Both the position numbers and the translations under genes were made by a program. From contig JAFYAW010000034.1 in assembly GCA_017540505.1 (NCBI GenBank), positions 1 through 38,667 on the forward strand: 38,667 nucleotides of DNA. Direction: 5' to 3'. This stretch comes from Bacteroidales bacterium (GTDB taxonomy: Bacteria; Bacteroidota; Bacteroidia; Bacteroidales; WCHB1-69). Numbering within the stretch: position 1 is the stretch's first letter; each line of letters opens with the position of its first letter. Below are positions 1 through 8,593 of the stretch, in pieces. The notes under the pieces are model-generated. The model had not been told where the DNA came from and searched no databases. It worked only from the letters and a program-made list of their open reading frames with translations.

Positions 1-73
1 CCAGGACTTTCTTTCTTTTGAAGCTCTCGCTGAAACGACGCCTGATGCGTTCCTCTTTTGTTAATTTTTCCAT
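1..73 (-). CDS. N-terminal fragment of a transposase-like protein (runs off left edge)
   Basis: Reading the minus strand from an ATG at 73 gives 24 codons open to the window edge. The start reads MEKLTKEERIRRRF and is followed by SESFKRKKVL. This very basic opening with an F-S-E-x-F-K-x-x-x-V pattern resembles the first helix of the helix-turn-helix in IS3/IS911-type orfA transposases of Bacteroidota. Only the first two dozen residues are visible, so neither the family nor intactness can be settled. It lies in the same orientation as tsaD, separated by a repeat-rich spacer. It could instead be another small basic DNA-binding protein. Confidence 0.45.
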   Translation of the reverse strand, partial: MEKLTKEERIRRRFSESFKRKKVL

Positions 74-145
74 GTTGACTCGCTTTGGGGTTTTTAACTG
101 TTTTTTTACCTTGGGCGGTCAACCTATTTCAGGCATTGACAGTAT

Positions 146-206
146 TCACGGATCACTGGTCTCTGGTCTCCGGTCTCTGTTCACTAGTCACTAGTCACTG
201 TTCACT
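146..206. repeat. Short degenerate tandem words between tsaD and the edge gene
   Basis: The spacer downstream of tsaD holds several runs of GGTCTCTGGTCTCCGGTCTC followed by GTTCACTAGTCACTAGTCAC-like words, each repeated two to four times with small changes. Closely related words (TCACTGTTCACT) recur near 19720-19742. I see no open reading frame of note here. It may contain the end of a mobile element or act as a transcription stop region, but no clear terminator stem is visible. Confidence 0.55.
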
Positions 207-209
207 CCC

Positions 210-1232
210 CTATTTCGCACGCTCGCTGCTATAGGGAACGGCATCCACTCCCACAAAATCTCCCTTTAGGAACTTGAAATAGCCGGACACGGCGATCATG
301 GCCGCATTGTCGGTTGTCAAGTCCAACGATGGGAGGAACAGGCGTTTGCGATACCGTCGGGCCAGATCGGTGGCCGCATCGCGCAAGCCGGAGTTGGCCG
401 ACACGCCGCCCGCCAGCACAAGATCCTGGCAGTCGGTCTGCTTCAATGCCTTCACCAACTTGTCGGTCAGGGACTTGATGATCGCATACTGGATGGATGC
501 GCATAAATCGTGGATATTCTCTTCGATAAAATTCGGATTTTCCTTCAAATGATCCCGGACAAAATAGAGGAACGACGTTTTCAGTCCGCTGAAGCTGTAA
601 TCGAGGCCGGGGATGTGGGCGATGGCGAACTGGAAGCGCCGCGGGTCGCCCTCTTTCGCATAGCGGTCGATGACGGGGCCGCCCGGGTACGGCAGTCCGA
701 GGATCTTGGCGGCCTTGTCGAAGGCCTCACCCGCCGCATCGTCGATAGTGCCGCCGATGCGCTGCATATCGAAGTAGTCGTTCACCTGGAGCAGCAGCGT
801 GTGCCCGCCCGACACGGTGAGGCAGAGGAACGGGAAAGCGGGTACTGGCTTGGGTTCGTCCTTTTTCTGCAAAAAATTCGCCAAAACATGCGCCTGCAGG
901 TGGTCCACCTGTATCAATGGGATGTCCAGCGAGTAGGCCATAGCCTTTGCAAAGGAGCTTCCCACCAGCAACGAGCCCAGCAATCCGGGGCCGTTGGTGA
1001 AGGCAATGGCAGATAACTGATTTTTGTTTATCTTTGCGCGCTTTAATGCCGTGTCAATCACGGGGATGATATTCTGCTGATGCGCACGCGACGCCAGCTC
1101 CGGCACAACACCGCCGTATTCAGCGTGAACCTTCTGACTGGCAATGACATTGGACAAAATCGTCGTATCTTCTATGACGGCGGCGGAAGTGTCGTCACAC
1201 GAGGATTCGATACCAAGAATATAAACGGACAT
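210..1232 (-). CDS. tsaD: tRNA N6-threonylcarbamoyladenosine synthase subunit TsaD
   Basis: This 340-residue protein is full length for TsaD, the ASKHA-fold enzyme that transfers the threonylcarbamoyl group from TC-AMP to A37 of ANN-decoding tRNAs. Visible signatures are the N-terminal GIESSCDDT motif (residues 7-15), the metal-binding histidines in VDHLQAH (H111 and H115), SGGHT at 141-145, the glycine-rich GGTIDDAAGEAFDK block at 160-173, and the C-terminal TTDNAAMIA segment with the metal-binding aspartate. The ATG at 1232 gives the expected N-terminus. The gene is divergent from the TamB-like gene, and their 5' ends are only about a dozen bases apart. TsaB, TsaC and TsaE are not in this window. 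Confidence 0.97.
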   Translation of the reverse strand: MSVYILGIESSCDDTSAAVIEDTTILSNVIASQKVHAEYGGVVPELASRAHQQNIIPVIDTALKRAKINKNQLSAIAFTNGPGLLGSLLVGSSFAKAMAYSLDIPLIQVDHLQAHVLANFLQKKDEPKPVPAFPFLCLTVSGGHTLLLQVNDYFDMQRIGGTIDDAAGEAFDKAAKILGLPYPGGPVIDRYAKEGDPRRFQFAIAHIPGLDYSFSGLKTSFLYFVRDHLKENPNFIEENIHDLCASIQYAIIKSLTDKLVKALKQTDCQDLVLAGGVSANSGLRDAATDLARRYRKRLFLPSLDLTTDNAAMIAVSGYFKFLKGDFVGVDAVPYSSERAK

Positions 1233-1244
1233 AACCTTAAAATT

Positions 1245-4200
1245 GTGGGCGGCAAAATTAGTAAAAAAATCGGGAAGATAATCCTCTGGGTGCTGTTGGG
1301 GTTCATCGGCCTCGACCTCCTAATCGTGGGGTTGCTCTTCGTGCCCGCCATCCAGACCTTTGCCGTCAACAAGCTCACCCAGTCCATCTCCGAGAAATGG
1401 GGGTCGGAAATCTCCATAAAGGACATCCACATCACCCCCACCCTGCAGGTGGTAGCCCACGACTTCCGCATCCACGACGCGCACCACAACGACATGATCT
1501 ATGTGGGAACCGTGAAAGGCCGCATGAACTCCTTCTCCATCAAACCGTTGAAACTAAAATTCGGAAAAGTTCACCTCGACCACGGCAACGTTGTCATCCG
1601 CCAGTATGCGGGTGAGGATGCGGTAAATATCGCCATCTGGGCAAAGAAATTCCCCCACCACGAGGAACATAAGCTCTTCCTGCTGACCGCCAAGAACCTC
1701 ATTCTATCCAACTCCCGATTTGTGCTGATAAACGACGACAAACGGGTGGTGTACAACACGGAAGGGCATCCGGACATCGACTACGGTTATTTCGAGTTGG
1801 ACAACATCAACTGGAACGCGGACGATTTCAAGGTGAGGAGTCTGAACATCGTTGAGGTGGCCGCCAATTTCAACCATTTAGCATTCACGCAATACAGCGG
1901 CTTTGAGATGCTGGATGGCAGCGGCGACTTTTCCATTTGCGATACAGCTTTAGTATTCAACAAATTACACATTAGAACACCCAACAGCAACGCCAATCTC
2001 GACTTGCGTTTCAGCTATCGTGAATGGGGTCAGTTAGGTGATTTCATAGACTCGGTGCGGATCACATCCGACCTCCGGCCCACCCGTCTGGCCATGCAGG
2101 ATGTAGCCGCGTTCGCACCCGCCATCAAGGGTATGGACGAGACATTCCTCCTGAAGGCCGACCGCGTGCAAGGTACGGTGAACGACTTCAGCATCATCGG
2201 GTTAAATGCCGGCTGGGGACTGTTCACGCGCCTGCGGGGAGATGTCGCCCTGCGGAACATCACCGACTTCCGCCACGCACACTTCAATCTGCAGCTGGAC
2301 TCCTCCACCGTCAGCGTACCGGAGTTAGCCAACTTCACCATCCCTGGAGGACGCACGCTGCCCATCCCCAAAACCGTGTCAAAGATGGGGAACACCAAGC
2401 TGAAGCTCGCCTTCACGGGCAGCACCTCCAACTTCGATGCCGAGACAGCGTTGGCCTGTGCGTTGGGTTCTGCAGATGTCGTCCTATCTTCCCTTGTGGA
2501 CCGTGACGGCAGCACGCATCTGACCGGCAAAGTGTCGTCACCGGATCTGAATCTGGCTGCTCTGACGGGCAACAACAAGCTCCTCGGAATGGGCAGCTTC
2601 TCAGCCGATATAGAAGGAGACATGGCCTCCTCCGGATTGGATGCGGAAAACCTCAAGACGCTGACCGCGCATTTGGATGGCACTGTACAACGGCTAGATC
2701 TTTACCACTATCCTCTTCGGAATGTGAACGTCTCCGCCGACTATCAGAACCGTTTGTACAACGGATCCGTGGAAATCCGCGACCCGCTTCTGAAGGGCAG
2801 CATTCTCGGCCAGTTCGACATCACGGAGAAGCTCCCCACCCTGCAAGGGAACGTCTCGCTGGAACAGTTCGACATCAGTCGCGTGGCCGACCGGCTTCCA
2901 GCCGTGGATTCCGCTACCGCCAAGGGCATCCAGAAAGTCATCTATCTTGCCCAGCAGAGCGAAGATGTGCAGCTGGCGTTCGACAACTTCATGATTGCCT
3001 TCAAGGGCGATTGTCTGGACAACCTGAACGGATACCTGGGGTGTGACAACATCCGGTATCAGAACGACCAGGGGGAGATGTCGAACAAGCGTCTCCGTCT
3101 GACGGCCATCAACAGGGAAGACTTCCACAAATTCATTCTCAGTTCCAGTCTGGTGAACGCCACCTTGGAGAGTTCCTATCCGACTGCCACCATGCTGGAT
3201 TCGATAAAGACCTTGGCCTTCAATTATTTCCCTGATCTTTTAAAGAAATCTGTCAAAAAACAGGAGGAATCTGCTGTTGAAAATTCAGCCCGTTCCCATC
3301 GGCAAGATGGCTACATCAAGGCGCACGTTGTCACCTACAACACATACAATCTGGTCCGTCTGTTCAATCCTGACATTTTCATCGCTCCCAACTGCAATTT
3401 GGATGTAGAAATCAGCTCTTCTGCCAACGACGACGTGATTTCCGCCTCTGTACCCTTCATCGGCGTGCGGCGCAAGGTGGCCGTTTATAACCTTACGGTC
3501 AACGGCAGCAGCGAAGACCACAAAACCTTGGATCTGAGCTTCAAATCCGACTCCGTCATCGCTGTAATGACAAACACGCGGATTCCGTTCGACGAGATAA
3601 CACTGGGCACGCGCACGCGGGACGACACCATCCACTATGATCTCCGCTGGCAGAACCGTTTCAACAGCAAAACCACGCCCAACTCACAGATGGCCGGCAT
3701 GGTCAGTCTGGATGATTTGAAGGACATCGCCGTCAACATTTCCGAATCCGGCATCTACATCAACGACCACCGTTGGGAATTCACCGATGACAACTCCGTG
3801 CGCATCCAGCCGGACGGCATCCTCATCCACAACCTCGTCTTCACCGACGACCAAACCCGGGGCATCAGCGCCGATGGTTTGTTTTCCAAGAAAAAGAACG
3901 GCGAACTGAAGCTGAAAGTCAACGACATGAACGTGTCGATGGTGAATCCTGTGGTAAACAACATGGAATTTGACGGGCTGTTGTCCGCTGACTTCACCGT
4001 CCGGAGCCGCGACAAAAAGCTGATCACCTTCGGCAAGGCCCTCATCAGTGATTTCAAATTCAACCAGGACTCCATCGGCGACGTGTTTGCTTTGGCCGCC
4101 TTGGACACGGTCGGGCAGATCCACTTTACCGGCGGCATCTTCCAGGAAAGTCAGGTTCTGACAGCCAAAAGCCTTGCCTCTTTCGATGTGCGGAAGTTTA

Positions 4201-5915
4201 TGCAAGCGAAGGAAAAGACCGCAGAAATCCGCGGACAATATATCCCTGACAAGCGGGACCTGGCCATCCACACCAGCTTTGATTCCCTCAGTGCGGGATT
4301 TCTCACCCCGTTCCTCTCCAGCTTCAGCAATTACATCAAGGGAAAAGCCTCCGGCAAGCTCTCCTTCTACTCCACCCCCAAAGCCTCCTACTTTGACGGC
4401 AATGTCCATGTGGTGGACGCCAACATGGATATTGCCCCTATCGGCACCAACTACAACGTACATGACCAGGATATCGGCTTTGACACCAAGGGCATCCACT
4501 TCGACAACATGCGCATCACCGACCGTGACGGCAACATCGCCTACATGAACGGGCACATCCACCACAACTTCTTCCGCGACATGACCCTGGATTTGAGCAT
4601 CCGGACGAACCGACTCCAGGTTCTGAACACACCGAAGGATGCCACCTCCGTCTTTTACGGCACTGGCTATGCTTCCGGCATCGTGAACATCACAGGCGAT
4701 GGTGAGAAGATCCTTATCAAAGGCGACAACCTGCAAACCCTGACCGGCACCAAGATTACCTTGCAGGTGAGTTCCGCCAACTCGGCATCCCAATCCGACA
4801 TCATCCAGTTCAAACCTAAATCTTCAGACAAGAGCGAAGACCCGTCTTCCACCATCGAAGAATCCGATTCAAAGACCAACATCCTATTGGATTTCACGTT
4901 TGATGTGAAGAACGATGCCAACATCGTCCTGATCCTGGAATCCATCGGCGGCACCATGAACGCCCGTGCCGACGGCCGTTTCCAGCTCACCTACGACATG
5001 TTACAAAGCGACTTGAACCTATACGGCAACTTGTCGCTCCATTCCGGCGATTTCAAGATCGCCCTATACAACTTGCTGAACTCACGCCTCACCCTGGTAC
5101 CGGGCGGAACCATCCACTTTGACGGTCCGCTGGAGGATATGGTCGTCAACATCAGTGCATACAAGACATCTAAAACCTCCCTCACCAACATCATCCCGGA
5201 GGGCTATTCCGGCAATGCCGTTCCCGTCAACGCCTATCTGCATCTGAACGGTCCCATCATGAAGCAGTTGGAACCCACCTTCAGTTTCGAATTGCCCAAC
5301 AGCAGTGAAGAGTTCCGCAACCTGTTTTACACGGCTATTGACACCTCCAACAAGGAGAACACCACCAAGCAGTTCGCCTATTTCCTGATCACCAACAACT
5401 TCATGGCTTCGGATCTGTTTTCCGGAAACAGCAGCGGATTCCAGATCTCCAACCTGTTCCGTAATATGGTCAACAACATGCTGAGTTCCATCATGGAGAA
5501 CCAGAAAGGTTCCTTCGGCATCACCTACAATCAGGAAACGGAGACGAGTGCCGCCGAATATGGTTTGACTGCCAACGCAAGTCTGCTCAAGGACCGCATG
5601 ACCATCGAGACCAGTATCGGCTATTACGATGACGCCACCCGTTCAGCGGCCAACAACATGTACGGCGACCTCACCCTGCAGTACAGCCTCAACAAGACCG
5701 GCACCTGGAAGGTGAAAGCCTACACCAACATCGGCGAGCGCAACGAAGACCTCTACCTGCACGACAACCAGATCAACTACGTGGCGGGTGTGGCGTTGGC
5801 TTTTAAGCAGGACTTCAACAGCAAACGCAAACAAAAGGGCACCGTCAAGAAGCCCAAACAAGGGAAAGACACCGTCAAGAAATCAAAACAAAGCAAGAAG
5901 AATGAACAACACTAA
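1245..5915 (+). CDS. TamB/AsmA-like inner-membrane-anchored translocation protein
   Basis: A 1556-residue protein if translated from the GTG at 1245. No ATG occurs near this point; the open frame continues upstream into sequence antisense to tsaD, which I take as non-coding. The N-terminus has one hydrophobic anchor (about residues 9-33: KIILWVLLGFIGLDLLIVGL) followed by NKLTQSISEKWG, typical of AsmA/TamB starts. The long middle is beta-rich periplasmic sequence. The last 400 or so residues match the TamB/DUF490 C-terminal domain, with segments such as NLYGNLSLHSGDFKIALYNL, then GPLEDMVVNISA, then a lysine-rich tail. TamB-family proteins span the periplasm and are implicated in lipid transport or outer-membrane protein assembly. 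A TamA/BamA-like partner is not in the window. The exact start is the uncertain point. Confidence 0.88.
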   Translation: MGGKISKKIGKIILWVLLGFIGLDLLIVGLLFVPAIQTFAVNKLTQSISEKWGSEISIKDIHITPTLQVVAHDFRIHDAHHNDMIYVGTVKGRMNSFSIKPLKLKFGKVHLDHGNVVIRQYAGEDAVNIAIWAKKFPHHEEHKLFLLTAKNLILSNSRFVLINDDKRVVYNTEGHPDIDYGYFELDNINWNADDFKVRSLNIVEVAANFNHLAFTQYSGFEMLDGSGDFSICDTALVFNKLHIRTPNSNANLDLRFSYREWGQLGDFIDSVRITSDLRPTRLAMQDVAAFAPAIKGMDETFLLKADRVQGTVNDFSIIGLNAGWGLFTRLRGDVALRNITDFRHAHFNLQLDSSTVSVPELANFTIPGGRTLPIPKTVSKMGNTKLKLAFTGSTSNFDAETALACALGSADVVLSSLVDRDGSTHLTGKVSSPDLNLAALTGNNKLLGMGSFSADIEGDMASSGLDAENLKTLTAHLDGTVQRLDLYHYPLRNVNVSADYQNRLYNGSVEIRDPLLKGSILGQFDITEKLPTLQGNVSLEQFDISRVADRLPAVDSATAKGIQKVIYLAQQSEDVQLAFDNFMIAFKGDCLDNLNGYLGCDNIRYQNDQGEMSNKRLRLTAINREDFHKFILSSSLVNATLESSYPTATMLDSIKTLAFNYFPDLLKKSVKKQEESAVENSARSHRQDGYIKAHVVTYNTYNLVRLFNPDIFIAPNCNLDVEISSSANDDVISASVPFIGVRRKVAVYNLTVNGSSEDHKTLDLSFKSDSVIAVMTNTRIPFDEITLGTRTRDDTIHYDLRWQNRFNSKTTPNSQMAGMVSLDDLKDIAVNISESGIYINDHRWEFTDDNSVRIQPDGILIHNLVFTDDQTRGISADGLFSKKKNGELKLKVNDMNVSMVNPVVNNMEFDGLLSADFTVRSRDKKLITFGKALISDFKFNQDSIGDVFALAALDTVGQIHFTGGIFQESQVLTAKSLASFDVRKFMQAKEKTAEIRGQYIPDKRDLAIHTSFDSLSAGFLTPFLSSFSNYIKGKASGKLSFYSTPKASYFDGNVHVVDANMDIAPIGTNYNVHDQDIGFDTKGIHFDNMRITDRDGNIAYMNGHIHHNFFRDMTLDLSIRTNRLQVLNTPKDATSVFYGTGYASGIVNITGDGEKILIKGDNLQTLTGTKITLQVSSANSASQSDIIQFKPKSSDKSEDPSSTIEESDSKTNILLDFTFDVKNDANIVLILESIGGTMNARADGRFQLTYDMLQSDLNLYGNLSLHSGDFKIALYNLLNSRLTLVPGGTIHFDGPLEDMVVNISAYKTSKTSLTNIIPEGYSGNAVPVNAYLHLNGPIMKQLEPTFSFELPNSSEEFRNLFYTAIDTSNKENTTKQFAYFLITNNFMASDLFSGNSSGFQISNLFRNMVNNMLSSIMENQKGSFGITYNQETETSAAEYGLTANASLLKDRMTIETSIGYYDDATRSAANNMYGDLTLQYSLNKTGTWKVKAYTNIGERNEDLYLHDNQINYVAGVALAFKQDFNSKRKQKGTVKKPKQGKDTVKKSKQSKKNEQH
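1253..1260 (-). promoter_or_regulatory. Candidate -7 box for tsaD
   Basis: The minus strand reads TAATTTTG, an exact fit to the Bacteroidota TAnnTTTG -7 element, about 20 bases upstream of the tsaD ATG. It lies within the first codons of the divergent TamB-like gene, so the tsaD promoter and the tamB coding start overlap. No good -33 TTG was found at the expected distance. Confidence 0.5.
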
Positions 5916-5995
5916 GAGTTTCATCGCGATATCTTAAATTCTGGTCGCCATTGTCGAACCTTCCGCATGACCTGCGGGAATTGCACATTATTTCG

Positions 5996-6003
5996 TATTT
6001 TTG
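5996..6003 (+). promoter_or_regulatory. Candidate -7 box for the RicT-like/gldH pair
   Basis: TATTTTTG fits TAnnTTTG and lies about 28 bases upstream of the ATG at 6032, in the short gap after the TamB-like gene. A TTG sits a little too close upstream (5981) to be a standard -33 element. Confidence 0.5.
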
Positions 6004-6031
6004 CACCCATTTTAAAACCCTAATATAAATT

Positions 6032-7318
6032 ATGACTGAAAAAGTGAAGAAGGAACCTGAAATATCCGAGAAAGAGACTACAAATCAAGATATTAAAAAG
6101 CAAGACACTCCAAAAGCAAAGCCCAAGGAGAAAGTAAATCTGGAGGACAAGGACCATGCGCCCGTGGAAGATTGGGAGCAATATCTGGATATTGACATCC
6201 GCACCGGACTCTCCCCCGAGTCCAAAAAAATTTCTGAGAACATCTTCCTGACACGAGGTCTGAACAACATTCCGGAGCCCGAGAAGGTGAACTGCCAGCA
6301 GTACAACTACAGCAGTTGCAAGCTGCCCTCCTACGATTGGATTTCCAAATTGGACATCTCGTTGGACTACATCGAGTTCCCCATCGCCGAGGTGCGTTTC
6401 AAGAACAGCCACAAGGATTTCTTCCTGCTGCCGCCCGACGGTGTCTTCAAAGTGGGAGATATTGTGGCGGTGGAAGCCAATCCCGGCCACGACATCGGTA
6501 TCATCTCCATGTTGGGCCTGCAGGTGAAGCGCCAGATGGAACACAAACACGTGAAGGCCTCGGATGTTGTCAAAAAACTTTATCGCACAGCACGATACGC
6601 CGATATTGAGGAGTGGATTGCCACCGTGGGATTAGAGAACGAGACCATGCTGAAATCGCGTTATACGGCTTGGGACCTCAATCTGAAGATGAAAGTCAAT
6701 GATGTGGAGTACCAGGGCGACGGCACCAAGGCCATCTTCTACTACTCCGCCGAGGAGCGTGTCGATTTCCGTGAGCTCATCAAGATTCTGGCCGAGCAGT
6801 TCCACATCCGCATTGAGATGCGCCAGATCGGCGTGCGTCAGGAGGCGGCCCGCTTGGGCGGACTTGGCTCCTGCGGGCGCGAACTCTGCTGTTCCTCCTG
6901 GCTGACCAACTTCCAGTCCGTTTCCACGAGCACCGCACGCACCCAACAGCTATCCCTCAACCCGCAGAAACTGGCCGGCATGTGCGGCAAGCTCAAATGC
7001 TGCCTAAACTTCGAGCAGGACACGTACATCCAGGAGCTCAAAGAGTTCCCGCAGCCTAACGTGCAACTCAAGACAAAAAAAGGAAGAGGCGTTTACAACA
7101 AAATTGACATCTTCAAAAAGATCGTCTGGTATTCCTATTCCAACGATGCGTCCACCATCTTCGCACTGCCTTTGGACAAAGTCAAGACCATCATCAAGAT
7201 GAATAACGAAGGGAAGATTCCAGAAACGCTGGAAGAGTTTGCTTTAGTCAACCAGAAGAAAGTGGAAGAGGGCAACAACATCAGCATGGACGAGCTTAAA
7301 CACATCGCGGACTCATAG
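6032..7318 (+). CDS. PSP1-domain protein, RicT (YaaT) family
   Basis: A 428-residue cytoplasmic protein. Residues 1-50 are charged and probably disordered. A Cys pair follows (VNCQQYNYSSC, C88 and C96). The PSP1 core runs from about 115 to 330 and contains FRELIKILAEQFHIRIEMRQ, GSCGRELCC (C281, C286, C287) and MCGKLKCCLNFE (C318, C323, C324). The conserved cysteines match the Fe-S-ligand-rich RicT proteins that, in Bacillus, join RicA and RicF to influence RNase Y-dependent RNA maturation. No RicA or RicF homologue is visible here. The gene is followed 27 bases later by gldH, an arrangement I recall from other Bacteroidota. Family assignment is firm. The molecular role in this phylum is not known to me. 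Confidence 0.9.
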   Translation: MTEKVKKEPEISEKETTNQDIKKQDTPKAKPKEKVNLEDKDHAPVEDWEQYLDIDIRTGLSPESKKISENIFLTRGLNNIPEPEKVNCQQYNYSSCKLPSYDWISKLDISLDYIEFPIAEVRFKNSHKDFFLLPPDGVFKVGDIVAVEANPGHDIGIISMLGLQVKRQMEHKHVKASDVVKKLYRTARYADIEEWIATVGLENETMLKSRYTAWDLNLKMKVNDVEYQGDGTKAIFYYSAEERVDFRELIKILAEQFHIRIEMRQIGVRQEAARLGGLGSCGRELCCSSWLTNFQSVSTSTARTQQLSLNPQKLAGMCGKLKCCLNFEQDTYIQELKEFPQPNVQLKTKKGRGVYNKIDIFKKIVWYSYSNDASTIFALPLDKVKTIIKMNNEGKIPETLEEFALVNQKKVEEGNNISMDELKHIADS

Positions 7319-7345
7319 TCCCCCACCCTTTTCAATTTCGGCCTT

Positions 7346-7810
7346 ATGAGAAGAACATTTTTCGCCATCATCGCGCTGCTAATATGCCTTTCAGGCTGTC
7401 AAAGCCGTTATTACAGCAACATCCAGGCCATCCCCAACGAGAAATGGGATGTCAAGAAGCCGTTGGTCTTCAAAGTGGATATCACCGACTCGATGGCATA
7501 TTATAATATGTATATACATCTCCGGAACACCACGGACTTTGAGACGCAGAATTTCTACGTCTTCATGAAGACCCAATATCCGGACGGTCATAGCGAGCAG
7601 GACACGTTAGGCTTCATTGTGTGCGACAAGTTCGGCAAATGGACCGGCAAGGGCCAGGGGCGCATCAAGGACAACATGTTCCTGTTCCAGCCCAAGATCC
7701 GTTTCCCCCGCACCGGAACCTATACCTTCACGGTCACGCAGGGCATGCGCACCGACAAGGTGAAAGGTATCAGCGATTTCGGCATCACGCTGGAGAATTG
7801 GAAAGAATAG
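7346..7810 (+). CDS. gldH: GldH-type lipoprotein
   Basis: A 154-residue protein with a lipoprotein signal: MRRTFFAIIALLICLSGC, with lipobox Cys at residue 18. The mature part is beta-rich and contains the pattern seen in GldH proteins: YNMYIHLRNTTDFETQNFYV, the aromatic and glycine-rich middle (DKFGKWTGKGQGRIKDN), and FPRTGTYTFTVTQGMRTD near the end. GldH was described as needed for gliding in Flavobacterium. Orthologues are widespread in non-gliding Bacteroidales, often next to a PSP1 gene as here. It probably sits in the cell envelope; a direct link to the T9SS cargo at 34845-38667 is only inferred. Confidence 0.85.
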   Translation: MRRTFFAIIALLICLSGCQSRYYSNIQAIPNEKWDVKKPLVFKVDITDSMAYYNMYIHLRNTTDFETQNFYVFMKTQYPDGHSEQDTLGFIVCDKFGKWTGKGQGRIKDNMFLFQPKIRFPRTGTYTFTVTQGMRTDKVKGISDFGITLENWKE

Positions 7811-7857
7811 ATGATGGACTGGAGGGCCTTCGGCTGATTCTGCCTATTCCAAACAAT

Positions 7858-8523
7858 TTAAAACCCCGTCTCCGTGCTTTCCACCAGTCGTTCGAACTGC
7901 GTGTTGGGGATAAGGGGGTACGCCTGATGGCCGCGCACAAGATGGATCTTTCCTTTGTAATGGACAATCCTTACATTCTGGGCCGACATACCCTTTACTT
8001 TCAAGACGTTACCTGTCAGCTGATAGGATAATTTGTTTCGCACAGGCGTTTCCCACTGCTGGAATTGGATTTCCGCAGGTGCATTCTCGGGAGCAGGGAT
8101 TTCCTTTTTATTATTATCCAAGTACTGGATCTTCAGCATCTGGCGGGCAAGCATCTTCTCGGCCATCACCACCTCATCGTCATCAGCGTCTGCCAACTCA
8201 TCCTCATCCAGATAGAGGTCCTGTGAGGAATCGTCCGCAAAGGCCGTGTCCACCTGCGCGGTATCGGCAGCCGCATGGTACAATTGTTCTTCTGGGGCCA
8301 TCTCATGCCGATGGACCACATATTTGACCACTGTGTCAGCCCCTTTCGCATCCATCGGAGGCGTGAGCACACGCACTTCCGCAGGGTGACGGTAATCCAG
8401 CCAATCCGTAATGAACATGGTAAGCAAGGCCCCGAGGAGGATGCCGACAATGATTCCGACGAGGAACAAAACCTTCCTTTTCGGTCCGGAAGAGGGTGTT
8501 GGCGTGATATCAGGCGTGTCCAT
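7858..8523 (-). CDS. Conserved-looking single-pass membrane protein with acidic linker, unknown function
   Basis: 221 residues from the ATG at 8523, chosen because the frame upstream of it runs through the promoter region and lacks coding character. The order is: a Pro/Thr-rich cytoplasmic N-terminus (MDTPDITPTPSSGPKRK), one membrane helix (about residues 18-40, VLFLVGIIVGILLGALLTMF), an Ala/Asp/Glu-rich low-complexity stretch with LYLDEDELADADDDE, and a C-terminal 90-residue folded part ending in TETGF. I do not recognise the family. It converges with gldH and is divergent from rseP, with which it shares a 70-bp promoter region. Confidence 0.75.
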   Translation of the reverse strand: MDTPDITPTPSSGPKRKVLFLVGIIVGILLGALLTMFITDWLDYRHPAEVRVLTPPMDAKGADTVVKYVVHRHEMAPEEQLYHAAADTAQVDTAFADDSSQDLYLDEDELADADDDEVVMAEKMLARQMLKIQYLDNNKKEIPAPENAPAEIQFQQWETPVRNKLSYQLTGNVLKVKGMSAQNVRIVHYKGKIHLVRGHQAYPLIPNTQFERLVESTETGF

Positions 8524-8541
8524 GCTTAAAAATTGAAAGTG

Positions 8542-8549
8542 CAAAAGTA
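8542..8549 (-). promoter_or_regulatory. Candidate -7 box for the single-pass membrane protein
   Basis: The minus strand reads TACTTTTG, an exact TAnnTTTG match 19 bases upstream of the ATG at 8523. It is paired back to back with the rseP box at 8562. Confidence 0.6.
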
Positions 8550-8561
8550 CAAAAATTTCAT

Positions 8562-8569
8562 TATTTTTG
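8562..8569 (+). promoter_or_regulatory. Candidate -7 box for rseP
   Basis: TATTTTTG fits TAnnTTTG and lies about 25 bases before the ATG at 8594. It also shows that in-frame codons upstream of 8594 are promoter sequence, not coding. Confidence 0.6.
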
Positions 8570-8593
8570 CGCCCGATAAAAAAAGAACACACT

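Noticed and set aside
3684-4793. A 369-codon open frame antisense to the TamB-like gene
   Set aside because: It is Val/Gly/Asp-rich shadow sequence, lying entirely inside a well-supported gene.
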